Position numbers and translations under genes: made by a program. The notes beneath the pieces are model-generated. The model had not been told where the DNA came from. It ran no database searches and was given only the letters and a program-made list of their open reading frames with translations. A stretch of 64,000 nt of DNA from Tuctoria greenei (taxonomy: Eukaryota > Streptophyta > Magnoliopsida > Poales > Poaceae), in contig JAYESD010000005.1 of NCBI GenBank assembly GCA_036927565.1, forward strand, positions 99,674,301 through 99,738,300. The letters are read 5' to 3'. Below, in pieces: positions 34,461 to 45,960 of this stretch (position 1 is its first letter; every line of letters starts with the position of its first letter).

Positions 34461-36330
34461 CATTTTGAAAGTTTTTGGCCAAAGCTTCCTGGTTTTCATG
34501 ATGTTGTTTCTGCATCATTGAATGAGCAAGTGCAAGCTTCCTGCCCGATCGTTCGGGTCTCTACGAATCTTAAACGACTCATGAGAGCCCTACAATCTTG
34601 GAGTTACCGACAGATTGGTCATGTCAGGTCTCAGTTAGGTATTGCGCGCGAAATTCTTCACCGCCTTGAGATTGCACAGGATACACAGGCTCTGACTCTA
34701 AAGGAAAACTAGTTGCATTGTGAGCTCAAAACACATTTCTTGGTGCTATCCTCCCTGGAATGAACTATAGCTCATCTTCGATCACGCATCCGATATCTAT
34801 AATATGGTGATGCTAACACATCACTCTTTGACATACATGCTGATTTTAGAAAGCGGAAAATCTTTATCCCTGCGATACTACATAAGTGAAGGTTCGTTAC
34901 CAATTAGAAAGAGAAGCAACAAGTCATGTTTGATTATTTTGATTATCTGCTAGGTACAGAACACAATCGAGCCTCCACCCTGGATCTTGATTACTTTCAT
35001 AGGGATGGCATAGACCTATTGGCTTTGCATACTCTGATCACAGAGGAGGAGGTGTGGGAGATCATTAAAACCCTGCCAAGCGGATAGAGCCCCGGGCCCG
35101 GATGGTTACACTGGTAAATTTTACAAGTTGTGTTGGCAAGTGATCAAATCTGACTATATGACTGCAATTACCTCTTTGAATCAAGGAGATGACAGGAAAC
35201 TCTGGCTTCTTAACTCAGCATATCTCACCTTGATTCCAAAGAAACCAGATGCTCTCTTAGCAATGATTCCTGGCCAATAAGTCTGGTTGACAGTTTGCAA
35301 AACTAATAACCAAAGTGATGGCCAACCACCTTGCCCCGCTAATGAACTCTATGCTGGCAGCCAATCAAAGTGCATTCATTCAGGGTCGTTGTATTCATGA
35401 CAATTACATACTGATGCAGCAAACGATCAAGAGGCTCCAAAGGCGAAAGATACCTAGCATTTTCTCGAACTGGATATTTCTAAAGCATTTTATTCAGTAT
35501 TCTGCAATTTTTGTTGGAAGTTCTCCAACATCTTGGGTTCAGCACTGTGTGGTGCAGACTCCTATCTCATCTGTTGGCTTCGGCATCCACGCGTGTTCTA
35601 CTCAATGGTGAACCGGGACAGCATATCAGACATCTGTGGGGACTCCTGCAGGGGGACCCTCTGTCTCCTATGTTGTTCATTCTTGTGAAGGATGCTCTAA
35701 ACAGTGTATTTACCAAGGCAAGCGAGATGGACCTTCTGCAACAACTATCACGCCACAATCCTCTTCAGGGAGTATCTTTGTATGTTGATGATGTGGCATT
35801 ATTTTTTTCGACTGGTCAAAGAGGAGATGGTTCACACAATGGATATTCTCAAAAGATTTGGTGAGGCTTCTGGTCTATAAACTAACATGCAAAAAAGTTG
35901 TGTGATTCCTATAACATGTTATCAATTGGAAAGAAGTACAGTAGCTTCCACAGTACCTTGTGCAGCAGCTGAGTTTCCTTGTACCTCTTTGGGTCTCATT
36001 ATATTTAATAGGAGACTACGGAAAACCGACCTTATGCAGTGGATTGAAAAAGTAAGTGATAAATTGTCTAGCTGGCAAGCTTCTCTTACAAACATGGTTG
36101 GGTCAATCATGTGGGTGAAGTCTATTCCGTCGGCAATTCATATATACGTGATGATTGCAATCAAGGTTCCCAACTGGTTTGTTCGAGCTATTGACAAGCT
36201 GAGAAGAGCATTTTTATGGAAAGGTCATGATCAAGTTAATGGTGGCTCTTGCTTAGTAGCATGGGGAGAAAGTTTGCATGCCTATAAATCATGGTGGTTT
36301 GGGTGTGCACAATCTTGAAGTAATGAGTTG
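34461..36330 (+). pseudogene. LINE ORF2 reverse transcriptase domain
   Basis: The linker helices (34518-34711) lead to SPGPDGYTGKFYK (about 35088-35128), AYLTLIPKK, ANQSAFIQGRCIHDNY (35357-35404), LLQGDPLSPMLF (about 35644-35680) and the catalytic YVDD at 35781-35792. LGLIIFNRRL and WQASLTNMVGSIMWVKSIPSAI follow (35985-36135). At least four frame changes and several stops are present. Confidence 0.88.
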
Positions 36331-36679
36331 GGCATTTCAAATCCGATGGCTGTGGTTTCAGAAGACTAATACTCAGTGCCCTTGGAGAGGGCTAGATATT
36401 CCTGTTAACAGGAATGATTCGGCCATGTCTGCCATTGGACTGATAAATGGCTTTTGGGATGCGCCTTCTGTGACATTGCACCAGCAGTTGTTGCTACTGT
36501 TCCGTCAAAAACTCAGAAGCACCCAACGGTGGCTGAGGCACTGCTAGCACGAAACTGGCCTAATGATGTTCAAGGCGGTATGTCCTTAATCGGTTTATTT
36601 GAATATTTTCAACTCTGATATATTTTACAAGATGTATCTCTTACTCAAGAGGATGACACCCATAGGTGGAGGTTTGTAG

Positions 36680-36883
36680 CCTTTGGCTAGTACTGCTCAA
36701 AATTGGCTTATGAGACTTTCTACTGTGGTAAAGTTACCTTTGAGTCATGCCAACGAATTCAGAGAACTTGGGCTCCAGCAAAGTGCAAAGTATTCTTGTG
36801 GCTGGCTATACATAATAGGACCTGCATAGAGGATCAGCTTGCCAAGCACATGTTGGTGATATGCCCACAATCCGGGTTAAGGC
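36680..36883 (+). pseudogene. LINE ORF2 C-terminal zf-RVT-like region, truncated
   Basis: SAYETFYCG-type text is followed by WAPAKCKVFLWLAIHNRTCIEDQLAKH, the conserved segment of the plant LINE zinc-binding reverse-transcriptase domain. It is cut at 36884 by an LTR fragment. Confidence 0.8.
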
Positions 36884-37099
36884 TGTTGGATATTTTATCC
36901 ATAAGCAATGAGGGTACTAATGGGCCTGTGGCCTAAAAGCTCATTAGTACGCCTATAAATACGAGGGGTAGGATTAAGGTCTGAATACTCCACCGTGTGA
37001 CAGACCTAGCCGCCACTCCTCGCAGGTCTCACCCGAGACTCTTGCTGCACGCGCGTGCTAGCACACTGGCGCACGGCGATCCTCCTAGTACATGTGGAC
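36884..37099 (+). mobile_element. Short LTR fragment, copia-like
   Basis: It begins TGTTGGATATTTTATCC in the LINE and has a TATA box (CCTATAAATACG at about 36950-36962). The Athila-type LTR appears to begin at TGTTGATATTTCC, 37100, which would cut this one. The boundary is uncertain: an alternative end at ACTAACA 37127 is possible, with no target duplication in either case. Confidence 0.5.
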
Positions 37100-38290
37100 T
37101 GTTGATATTTCCTACGCACTACTAACAATTCATTCCTAGCATAGGTGCCATAAATGCTTGTTGATTGTTTTTAAATCACATATGTAAATCCGCAGGCACA
37201 CGAAATCTATCGATATAGCATTTACCCTTCAAAGGGTATCATTTATATTCTCCCAAAGGAAGGCTAGGTGGAAGCAAAGCAATCATCAAATGGAGAGGCT
37301 AGGTTGGTCTAGATAGGGTTCTAGCAAGGATGGGTAAATGGTAATTTTGAGGTAGTGTGACACACACGTGAGCATTCTATCCTAAAGGGGTAAATAAGAT
37401 AAAGAGGGACTAGACTAAGAGTTAGGTAAATACTCATACTATGCTTCTAATGTATAATACATACCCTAAGTTAGTTACTAATGATCATATGAATTATGAA
37501 TTTTCAAGCTAAATGGATTAACACATTGAGCATGGGTTTAACCCTAGCAATACTAGGACGACTCCCGCCAAGAGCCCGCGACATAGCCAAACGTGGAGGA
37601 TTACAAAGGACAGATAGGACTGTCATCACTTACTGCCTACCTCTTCAATCTGTGGGTCTACAAGACATTCAACGCTACTTATCTGTCCTAGCATCATGCT
37701 AGCATATTAAGTAATTATCTTAAGAGCCTAGGCACAAGCCATCCTAAGGCAATGAACTAAATCATTATTGAACAAATGTTAATACATAGCATAAGTGATT
37801 CATATTAATATAATCATGTCATAGCTATTAGACTATAGTGGGGGTTTGTAGTGTTTATGATGATATGATGAGAATGGTATAACATAATCATAACTACTAC
37901 TCCTACCACATATATGGAATCCACAATAAAACAAGAAATGCTTCATCCAAGTATATGAACAATGGAAGACTAAAGATAACATCTTTATTAAGAGGAAAGT
38001 TACAAATACAAATAGGAATATCAGAGCCATACCTTTCCCAATTAGAAATTCTAAAGAGACTCCTACTCTTCTCCTACTTGGACTATGGAATAGAGGCTCT
38101 CCTCTCTACAGCATAAACTCCTCTAAACCTATGGAGAACAGTGGATACAATAGATGAATACTCAAGTGGTGTGTGTGTGAAGTGGGGGTAGGGGATCCTA
38201 TTTATAGGTGGAGAAAGGTAAGTACCCATCTCAAGTCATTATGGGGCTTATGCTATCTCCAATTCATGGGTGGTTGAAAGATGGAACAAC
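37100..38290 (-). repeat. Athila-type LTR (E1), partial
   Basis: Minus orientation is set by CTATAAATAG at about 38199-38208. It matches, in reverse, 51285-51720, and in direct orientation 51745-51890. The left end TGTTGATATTTCC is my choice. The right part and polypurine tract are deleted or too diverged to place. A block at 37920-37947 matches the Tekay motif described in the findings. Confidence 0.65.
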
Positions 38291-38768
38291 AAATGGAGCA
38301 CATATACCCTAGAAATCGATTTCCACTAAAATTCTACAGAGTTCAATTTAGATTTTAAGTGTCTCAATTTGATTCTCTCGGTCTCTCCTTTATGTGTAGT
38401 GGAAATATGTCCTCACCAAGGCATTGTGCCTAAATTCATCCTACCTCTAAATAAAGCTTGTATGTGGAGCTTGGTAGGGAATATAGTATACATATTTGCA
38501 ACACATAGTATTGGTACATCAAAAAAGCAAGCCTTAGGAGAAATCAATTCAATACAATTTGATTCAAGACTTGTGCATGTGTGATGGAATGGAGGTGGAT
38601 GTGGACATTGAGATGACTCCTTTTTGAGTGGACTCTCTTATTTTGCAGGGATGAAACATGGATAGTTTTCTTTTTCTTTTCTTTTCTCATGTTTTTTAAG
38701 TAGGCATGCATTTTCTTTTCTTTTTGTTTTTCTTGTAGCCATGTCTTCTACTCCCTTTTTTATGCAGT
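38291..38768 (-). other. Athila E1 3' untranslated region, part 1
   Basis: About 38430-38768 matches 53100-53400 of the second Athila copy (GAGCTTGGTAGGGA, GGGATGAAACATGG, TAGCCATGTCTTCTACT). It is non-coding with T-rich runs. Element B is inserted at 38768/38769 and the region resumes at 50478. Confidence 0.65.
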
Positions 38769-39912
38769 TGTCAAAGTGTTAATGTGACACTTCCCGCGGA
38801 TCTGCTAAGGAGCAGCCCGCGGAGGTTCTTGTTCGCCGGGGCTTAGGCCTCAATCAAGTGTACGAGTGCGTGAGAGAGTATGACACGGTGGTTTTTATGT
38901 GGTTCGGGCCGCAAGGAGCATAACACCCTACTCCACAGTGGATTGTATTGCTAGTGTGTGTATGCGTGTGTGTGTGTGTATCGGGGATTCGATGTTCGGT
39001 CCTTTGTAACGGTGGCGGTCCGGGCCTTTTATAGCTAAGGTCGGACGCCTTACAAATGGTATCTGGGGCCCGACAGGTGGTCCCGGGGCGATCTTATCCT
39101 AGAGATCTAAGGCTTCTTGCATAATCTTACTCTGACTGTGGCCTTGAAGACTCGCCGTATTGTCGCCTGAGTCGTCAGTAGCCCATGCACCATTTCTGAC
39201 AATGGCAGGGAATGTCCCGTCCATCTGTCTCTGTCGCCGCAAGCTACCCACTTAGCAGAGTGGGATAGGCCCGCGACATCTTCACTATGATGTGATTAGT
39301 CATAGCAGTACTTGACATTAGGCGTGCGCCACGCCATGCGTCTGGGGATGCCGCATATCTTCAATCCTTGATTGGGACAAGGCGTGTCGCCCTCTTAACT
39401 CCTGCGACCCTCTGTCCAGGGCAAGTGGCTGGACTACACAACAGCTCAGGACCTCATCTCGGCGGAGAAGGTCAGGTCCGTCTTGCGGACTACATGGCAG
39501 CTAGGGAGCTCACCTCCACGGAGGAGGTAGGCTCCCGTATTGCGGACCACATGCAGCTCGGGAGCACACCACATTGAGTCCTGTCTTGCAGGACACGTAG
39601 CAACGCCAGAACCCGCCTATACGGGAGGTGGCCCGTCTGATGTCTTGGATCACGTGGCACCTCCGGAGCCCTGCCTCACGGGGGAGAGGGATCCTTCTCG
39701 GCTGTACATGTGGCTGCTTGGGAGCTCATCTCTGAAGGGGAGCTGAACTCTTCTTGGGGATCTCTTGCAGGTACCTCAGACCTCGTATCTGAGGCTGATG
39801 GGCCCGGGTCTTCTGAACATGTGGCGTCCTTCGACCCTGCCTCTACGGAAGACGGGGTACCCAGGTGGCTCTAGGTTGTGCGTGAGGGTACCCGGTATGC
39901 CGGGTACAGACA
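38769..39912 (-). repeat. Element B 3' LTR (1144 bp)
   Basis: The plus-strand ends are TGTCAAAGTG and GGGTACAGACA. The TATA box is at 39028-39033 on the minus strand. The conserved R/U5 block is at about 38903-38936 (minus). Confidence 0.92.
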
Positions 39913-40424
39913 GTGGCCCCTGAGGGGAGGTGACGAGCCCGAGGGTGGAGCCCTATAATGCTTTACTGCATGAACTTTTAATTTTGTCTTGATCAGCCGA
40001 AGCGGTGCGCGCCTCTGCCGTTGTGGCCACGCATACCTTTCTGATTGAGGGCTCGTGGTGATGGGATCTTTGATTGATGCAGTTTCTTTACTGCGATGAT
40101 TCCCAATGCAGCTGCTACACTTCTGCTCCTTCTACTCTCGCCTTTATGGGAACCGTCGGGTTGCCTTCTCGGGTCGATGCTCCTTCAGGCCGATCTCTCT
40201 AACAGGAGACCTGGGCCTCGCCGTTAGGGACGTTACGGGTTGAGCAGCGGGTTTTGACCTTAAGCAATCTGCTCGGTGCGCTCGAATGCCTAACGAGGAA
40301 CTAAAAGGAAACCATTAGGAGCAAAGGTGTTCCTTCCTTATGCACTCCCCAATGTCCGATCCTTCATCTTCCACCTTGTGCACCCACTCTCTCCCCACTT
40401 TCGTGGTTCTCTACTCTTGCCCCA
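39913..40424. other. Element B purine stretch and leader of antisense gene
   Basis: On the minus strand GGGGCCAC directly precedes the 3' LTR. Plus-strand AACTAAAAGG at about 40297-40306 aligns with the TATA-like site in A, and a CT-rich leader follows (40340-40424). No other gene was seen. Confidence 0.5.
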
Positions 40425-43258
40425 ATGGATTCTTCCTTGCTTCCTTCTTGCATTGTTGACGTAGCGCCTGTGAGACGCCTGTTCGGCTGGGAGGACGAGG
40501 AGCAGCAGGATCTGGTCCGCCCAGGCACCCTACCACTAAAGTTGGGGGATAAGGAGATCGTATTCTTCCAGGCGTATGCGTACTCTGGGATCGTTCCCCC
40601 GTTTCCTCCTTCCTGGTGACACTCTTGGAGGTCATCGGGCTCCAACTTCACTACTTGTCGCCGAACTCTCTGGTAGCGGCGGCGTGTTCTTACACTTTTG
40701 CGAGATGTTCATCGGGGTGTTCCCATCCGTGCTGATGTTTCGACAGTTCTTCGTGCTGATGCGGACCGAGAAGAAGAACAAAGCCAACTTCCTTGGTGGC
40801 TACTGCTTCCAGCATCGGGCCAACAACCCCTTCAAGTACATCACCCCGCTGTCCTTAGCGAAGTGGGCCGATTGGAGGAGGGACTGGGTGATCGTACAGG
40901 TCGTCACCCATGATCACCTAGTTATGCCCATCGGATGGGCAACACTCAGGATGGAGACCTAGGAGGAGCAGCCGGAGTTGGAGCAGGCCTACAACCCAGT
41001 GATGGAGAGGATCCAATTCCTGGCGGATCATGGCCTGTTGGAGTTCACAGTGATGGCGAAATTTGTTCATCGACGCCTGGCTCCCCTTCAGCACCGTTGC
41101 CATCCTGCATGGCTTTACATCGGGCCGCATGATGACATCCGGCTGGTGCGGGGTCACGACACAGAGACGACCCCGCAAGAGGTGCTTGACGTAATGTCCA
41201 AGGCTTGTGACGACCTGCTGTCACACGACGTCTTCAACTTCCCATGGTCTTGCCCACTGCTTTGCACAGATCGAGACCCTTGTACGAAGATTCTGAAGGA
41301 GATTCCAAACCCGTACACGCTCGGTCTTGCACCGTGGCATGTAGGTGACGAGAGCTATGGGCTGGCCATCGTCGACCCTCCACTGGAGTCCGCAGTTGCT
41401 CCAGGCTCCAAAGCTTCAAGTGCGGAGGATGCACCCTCCGTCGGATGGAAGGACAAGGCGCTGGTCCAAACGCAGGCAAGGGAAAGGCTTCAGTCCGTGA
41501 CACAGGGAAGGGGAAGTTGCCGGTGGTTAAGGTTGTGAAGCAGAAACACCCTCGATTACCACTAAAGGCACCACCGCAGGTGGCCTTCGCTCCAAGTAAA
41601 CGTGCTCTAGTGCGCCCCTCCTTAACATTGGGTGTCGACGGCTCTTCGGGTGGAGGCTCAGTGCGTCAAGCGGTGGCTCCGCCGACATCTGTGGTTGGCA
41701 CATCATTCAGCCTTCCCGCCGCTAGCACAATCCAAGGATTCACAAGAGGCTCTGGGGGCGTTATGCCTACGGAGCCTTAGGCCAAGAGGCCTCGGGTTGA
41801 TGTCGACGGCAGCTCAGGAGGAGGCTCCGTTGGGGCTGGTGGAGGTACGCCGATGCACGGTGGCAGCGTCGCTGGTGGATTCGATGGAGGCTCAGCTGGG
41901 GTGACCTCGTCTGCCACGCCGTCCTCAGGGCCTACGACTATAGGGCCGCCGAAGGTGGAGGCTCGCTGGAGCTTCCGGGGATGCCGATAAGGCATTCTTA
42001 CCAATGCTTGCTCTTTCATATCGCCTGCCTTTATTGATTTATCAAGCCTTGATTTTGATTTGCAGGGCCACATCGGTTTTTGTGACACCCTTATCGTCGG
42101 GGTTAGTACCTAGAGCGCTTCGAAGTTGGCCCAGGAGGCTACGGCTATTTCGGCGGAGTAGACAGCCAATCCGGCTCATAAGAGCACTACTCTGGCGTCC
42201 GTACTCCGCGCGGGAAGTGAAGCTTCTTCAACTGCATCTCTGGCGATCATGTCGAAGGCACCCTCTGTCGCCGCTCCAGAGGTAATGTCGGAGCCGACTA
42301 AGGGGGCTGAGGGCTTGGCCTTCGCTGCTGCTTATCCGCCGTGCAGCTCCTTGGACGATGGTGATGCTGCTGCCTCGGACTACACCGCCACTCCTACTCA
42401 GCCTCTGGGGACAAGGTCTCTTGTGTTGGTGGCCTCCGCCGATTCGTGAGGAAGAGGTCCCCGAGATGATTGCTGGGCAGCCTTCCATAACTTTAGCGCA
42501 GACCAAGCACCTCTTCAACATCATGGACTCGGCGCAGTCCAGCATCCTTCAAGTGCAACCTAACCTCTACCGGGTGCAGGGGCTCTCACAGCGGAATGGG
42601 AGAAGCTACGTGCTGAAGGCGAGCGCCTCCAAGGCTGGGATGATCTTATGAGGTCTAGGATCGCCGAGGCGAAGGCGAAGTACTAGAAAGAGAGCGAGGA
42701 GCTGGAGCTGAGGCACTGCTTGGTGATGGCCCTGGACGCAATGTCCTAGAAGATCCTGTCCGATGCCAAGGTGGCCAATGATACGGACAATGCCTGTCTG
42801 CGCGCCCTTGAGGAGGGTCGAGAGGCCCTGGGTTTCTGCGAAGCTGCTATTGCTGAGTGGGAGGCTGCTGTCGCCGAGCAAGAGGTGGCGGCCCAGGCGA
42901 TAATGGCTCGGGTTGAGGCTGATCGGGACAGGCTGCAATCCCGCCTTGAAGATCTTAAGCTCTGGGAGAGGGACTTGGCGCGGGATAGGGCACAACACTT
43001 AGTTGAGCATCAGGACTTCTTTTGCACGATCTCGACGTCCAAGCCCGGGAGTGCACGATGGAGCACCACACCCAGGAGCTTGACCTGCAGGAGCGTCAGC
43101 TAGCTCAGCGCCTAGAAGCTGAGAGTAGGGCGGCGGCGAAGACGGTGGCATCCCATGTCCTGGTGTGCTACTGGAGCTGGTACCCTGATCTACCACTGGA
43201 GCCAGTTTTTGAAGGTCCTGTTGAAGAGCGCGAGGAGACGACACAACAGAGGTCATGA
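40425..43258 (+). pseudogene. Element B antisense gene: gypsy-associated domain plus coiled coil, with intron
   Basis: It starts at ATG 40425 after a CT-rich leader and runs opposite to gag. FGWEDEEQQDL comes first, then after a frame change GLQLHYLSPNSLVAAA. After another comes FCEMFIGVFPSVLMFRQFFVL, NNPFKYITPLSLAKWADWRRDWV, a TAG at 40960, then FLADHGLLEFTVMAKFVHRRLAPL, TTPQEVLDVMSKACDDLL and LAIVDP (to about 41390). A Pro/Gly/Ser-rich linker, a putative intron (41987-42065) and an Ala/Glu-rich coiled coil follow (42640-43258; EALGFCEAAIAEWEAAVAEQE, LEDLKLWERDLARDRAQ). It resembles the putative gypsy type transposon domain proteins of grasses. Role unknown; this copy is broken. Confidence 0.82.
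41987..42065 (+). other. Putative 79-nt intron in element B antisense gene (donor mutated)
   Basis: It aligns with 24740-24662 in A. The donor is ATAAGG instead of GTAAGG, a G-to-A change, and the acceptor is TTTGATTTGCAG after a T-rich tract. Confidence 0.6.
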
Positions 43259-43609
43259 ATGTCGCGAAACATGTCGCCACACAATCCGCCAGGGCTGAGG
43301 CTGGCAGCCCGCCTTTGTATCCGGGGTTCGCCCCTTTGTAATTATTCCTTAATGAATCTGAATTTTTGTTTGACTCCTTGGCTTGTCTTTGTGCTTCATT
43401 AACTGTTTTTTTAGCCCTTAGCTGCGTAAGGGTTTGCAGAAGCTTTGCCGAGCTTGTTAGTTTTTGAGGACAAACGATTGCACAATGGATATGGCCAAAG
43501 TGCTGTCCATTTACTTCCTGCCTATGGATCCCCCTTAGAGGCCCCTTATTAGATGCGGTTAGTTGGCTGGGCACATCTATCACTTGATCGCAGAATGTCT
43601 TCAACAGGA
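43259..43609. other. Element B spacer, antisense gene 3' flank
   Basis: It aligns with 23165-23470 of A on the opposite strand. Plus-strand TTCCTTAATGAATCTG may include a polyadenylation-like signal for the antisense gene, but that is weak. No ORF is supported. Confidence 0.5.
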
Positions 43610-45960
43610 CCCCAGTAGAGCAGGGATATTGGAGTGGATTGCTTTAGTGTCGCCCACCATCATCACGACAGTGTCGACAGTAGCCCCCTTGAGAGGTGCC
43701 GGAGTTGGATGCTCCGGCGTCGCCCACCATCGTTGTAGAGATGTCAATGGGAGGCCCTTGGGGGTGCTGGAACTGGATGCTTTAGCATCGCCCATCTTCT
43801 TCGTAGAGACATTGACAACAGGTCCCTTGGGAGGTGCCGGAGCTGGATACTCTAGCGTCACCCATCATTTTCGTAGAGACATCGACAGCAGGCCCTTTGG
43901 GAGGTGCTGGAGCTGGATGCTCCGGTGTCATCCACCATCTCCGCAGAAGCGTCAACGGCAGGCCCCTTTGGAGGTGCTGGAGCTAGATGCTCTGACATCA
44001 TCCACCATCTCCGTAGGAGCATCAACGAAGGCCCCTTGGGATGTGCTGAAGCTGGATTCTCTGACGTCGCCCATCATCTACGTAGAGATGTTGACGGCAG
44101 GCCCCTTGGGAGGTGCCGGAGCTAGCTTCTCCAGCGTCGCCCATCATCGTCGTAGAGATGTCGGCGACATGCCCCTTGGGAGGTGTCGGTGCTGGATGCT
44201 CCGGCATCGCCCATCATCTTTATAAAGACGTCGACGGGAGGCCCCATGGGAGGTGTCAGAGCTGGCTGCTCTGGCGTCGCCCACCATAGTCGTAGAGACG
44301 TCGATGGCAGGCCCCTTGGGAGATACTGGAGTTGGATGCTCCGGCATCGTCCGCCATAGTCGTAGGGACATCGACGACAGGCCCCTCGTGCACAGGCTAT
44401 CACAAGAGAACCCTGTTGGTAACAAGAGTAGTGCAGGAGAGTTTACTCACTTATCCACGCTTGTTGCTGTCGTTGACATGCTGGGACGTCAACGGCAGGC
44501 CCCTTTGGAGGTGCTGAAGCAGGCTGCCCCAGCATCGTCCACCATTGTCATAGAGTCGTCGACGGTAGGCCCCTTGGGAGGTGCCAGAGCTCGCTGCTCT
44601 GGCGTCGCCCACCATCATCGTAGAGACATCGACGGCAGGCCCCTTGGGAGGTGCCTGAGCTGGATGCTCTGGCGTTGTCCACCATCTTCGCAGTAGCATC
44701 GACGGCAGCCTTTGGTTTATAGGCTATCACAGGAGAACTGTGTTAGCAACAAGAGTGGGGCAGTAGAGTTTACTCACTTATCCACACTTGTTGCTGTCGT
44801 CAGTGTACTAGGACATCGACATTAGGCCCCTTGAGAGGTTCCAAAGCTGGTTGCTCCAGCATAGTCCACCATCGTCATAGGGATGTCGACGGCCGGCCCC
44901 TGGTGTACAGGCTATCACAAGAGAACCTATTAGCAACAAGAGTGGGGAAAGAGAGTTTACTCACTTATCCACGCTTGTTGCTGTCGTCGGCATGTTGGGA
45001 CGTTGATGGCAGGCCCCCTGAGAAGTGCCGAAGCTGTCTGCTCTAGCGTCGCCCACCATCATCATAGAGACATCGAAGGCAGGCCCCTTGGGAGATGCCA
45101 AAGCTGGATGCTTTAGTGTCGCCCATCATATTCGTAGAGACGTTGACGGCAGACCCCTTGGGAGGTGTCGAAGTTGGCTGCACTGACGATGCCCACCATC
45201 ATCGTAGAGACATCGACGACAGGCCCCTTGAGAGGTGCCAGAGCTGGCTACTCTGGCATCGCCCACCATCGTCGTAGAGACGTCGAAGGAAGGCCCCTTG
45301 GGAGGTGCCTGAGCTGGATGCTCCAGCATCATGCACTATCTTCACAAGAGTGTCAACAGCAGACACCTTGTTTACAGGTATCACAAGAGAACCCTGTTAG
45401 CAAAAAGTGTGGGGCAGGAGAGTTTACTCAATTATCCACGCTAGTTGCTGTCGTCGGCGTGCTGGGACGTCAATGGCAGGCCCCTTGAGAGGTGTCGGAG
45501 CTATCTGCTCCGGCATCATCCACCATCATCATAGGGACGTCGACGGCAGGCTCCTGGTGTACAGGCTATCACAAGAGAACCCTATTAGCAACAAGAGCGG
45601 GTGCAGGAGAGTTTACTACTTATCCTCGCTTGTTGTTGTCATCGGCATGCTGGGACGTCAATGGTAGGCCCCTTGAGAGGTGCTGGAGCTGGCTGCTCCG
45701 GCGTCGCCCACCATCGTCGTAGAGACATCGACGATAGGACCCTTGGGAGGTGCCGGAGCTGGATGCGCTGGCCTCGTCCACCAGATTTGCAGGGACATTG
45801 ACGGCAGGCCCTTGGTGAACATGCTATCACAAGAGAACCCTGTTAGCAACAAGAGCGGGGCAGGATAGTTTACTCACTTATCCACGCTCGTTGCCGTCGT
45901 CGGCGTGTTGGGACGTCGACGGCGGGCCCCTTCGGAGGTGCCAGGGTTGGCTGTCCTGCA
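43610..45960. repeat. Tandem array: 70-bp unit with 117-bp variant, about 29 units
   Basis: The unit core is GGCAGGCCCCTTGGGAGGTG, followed by GCTGGATGCTCCGGCGTCGC and CCACCATCGTCGTAGAGAC. Spacing measured at this core is 69-71 bp, for example from 43821 through 43890, 43960 and 44029. Six units are longer, 116-119 bp, carrying an insert with GGCTATCACAAGAGAACCC and AGTTTACTCACTTATCCACG; these begin at about 44378, 44707, 44895, 45360, 45548 and 45805. Since 70 is not a multiple of three, it is not a protein repeat. The array lies between protease and the antisense gene and is absent from A. Confidence 0.92.

Larger units (their letters stand above)
31830..36883 (+). mobile_element. Decayed L1-type LINE, 5'-truncated at F and 3'-truncated
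   Basis: ORF1-like text is followed by ORF2 with endonuclease, reverse transcriptase and zf-RVT-like region in the usual order, all on the plus strand. The right end is cut by an LTR fragment at 36884, so the 3' tail and poly(A) are missing. Numerous stops and frameshifts are present. The left limit is approximate. Confidence 0.9.

Noticed and set aside
36884..37127. A complete 244-bp solo LTR (TGTTGG...CTAACA)
   Set aside because: The flanking five bases do not match, and TGTTGATATTTCC at 37100 is a better start for the Athila LTR; annotated as a fragment instead.
43563..45868. Many overlapping ORFs with repeated GGAGA/SGTSQGA-like text
   Set aside because: They are produced by the 70-bp tandem array. 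The unit length is not a multiple of three, so all frames cycle.
43610..45960. CRISPR-like regular repeat
   Set aside because: Units are directly adjacent and diverged, with no unique spacers, and the sequence is plant nuclear.
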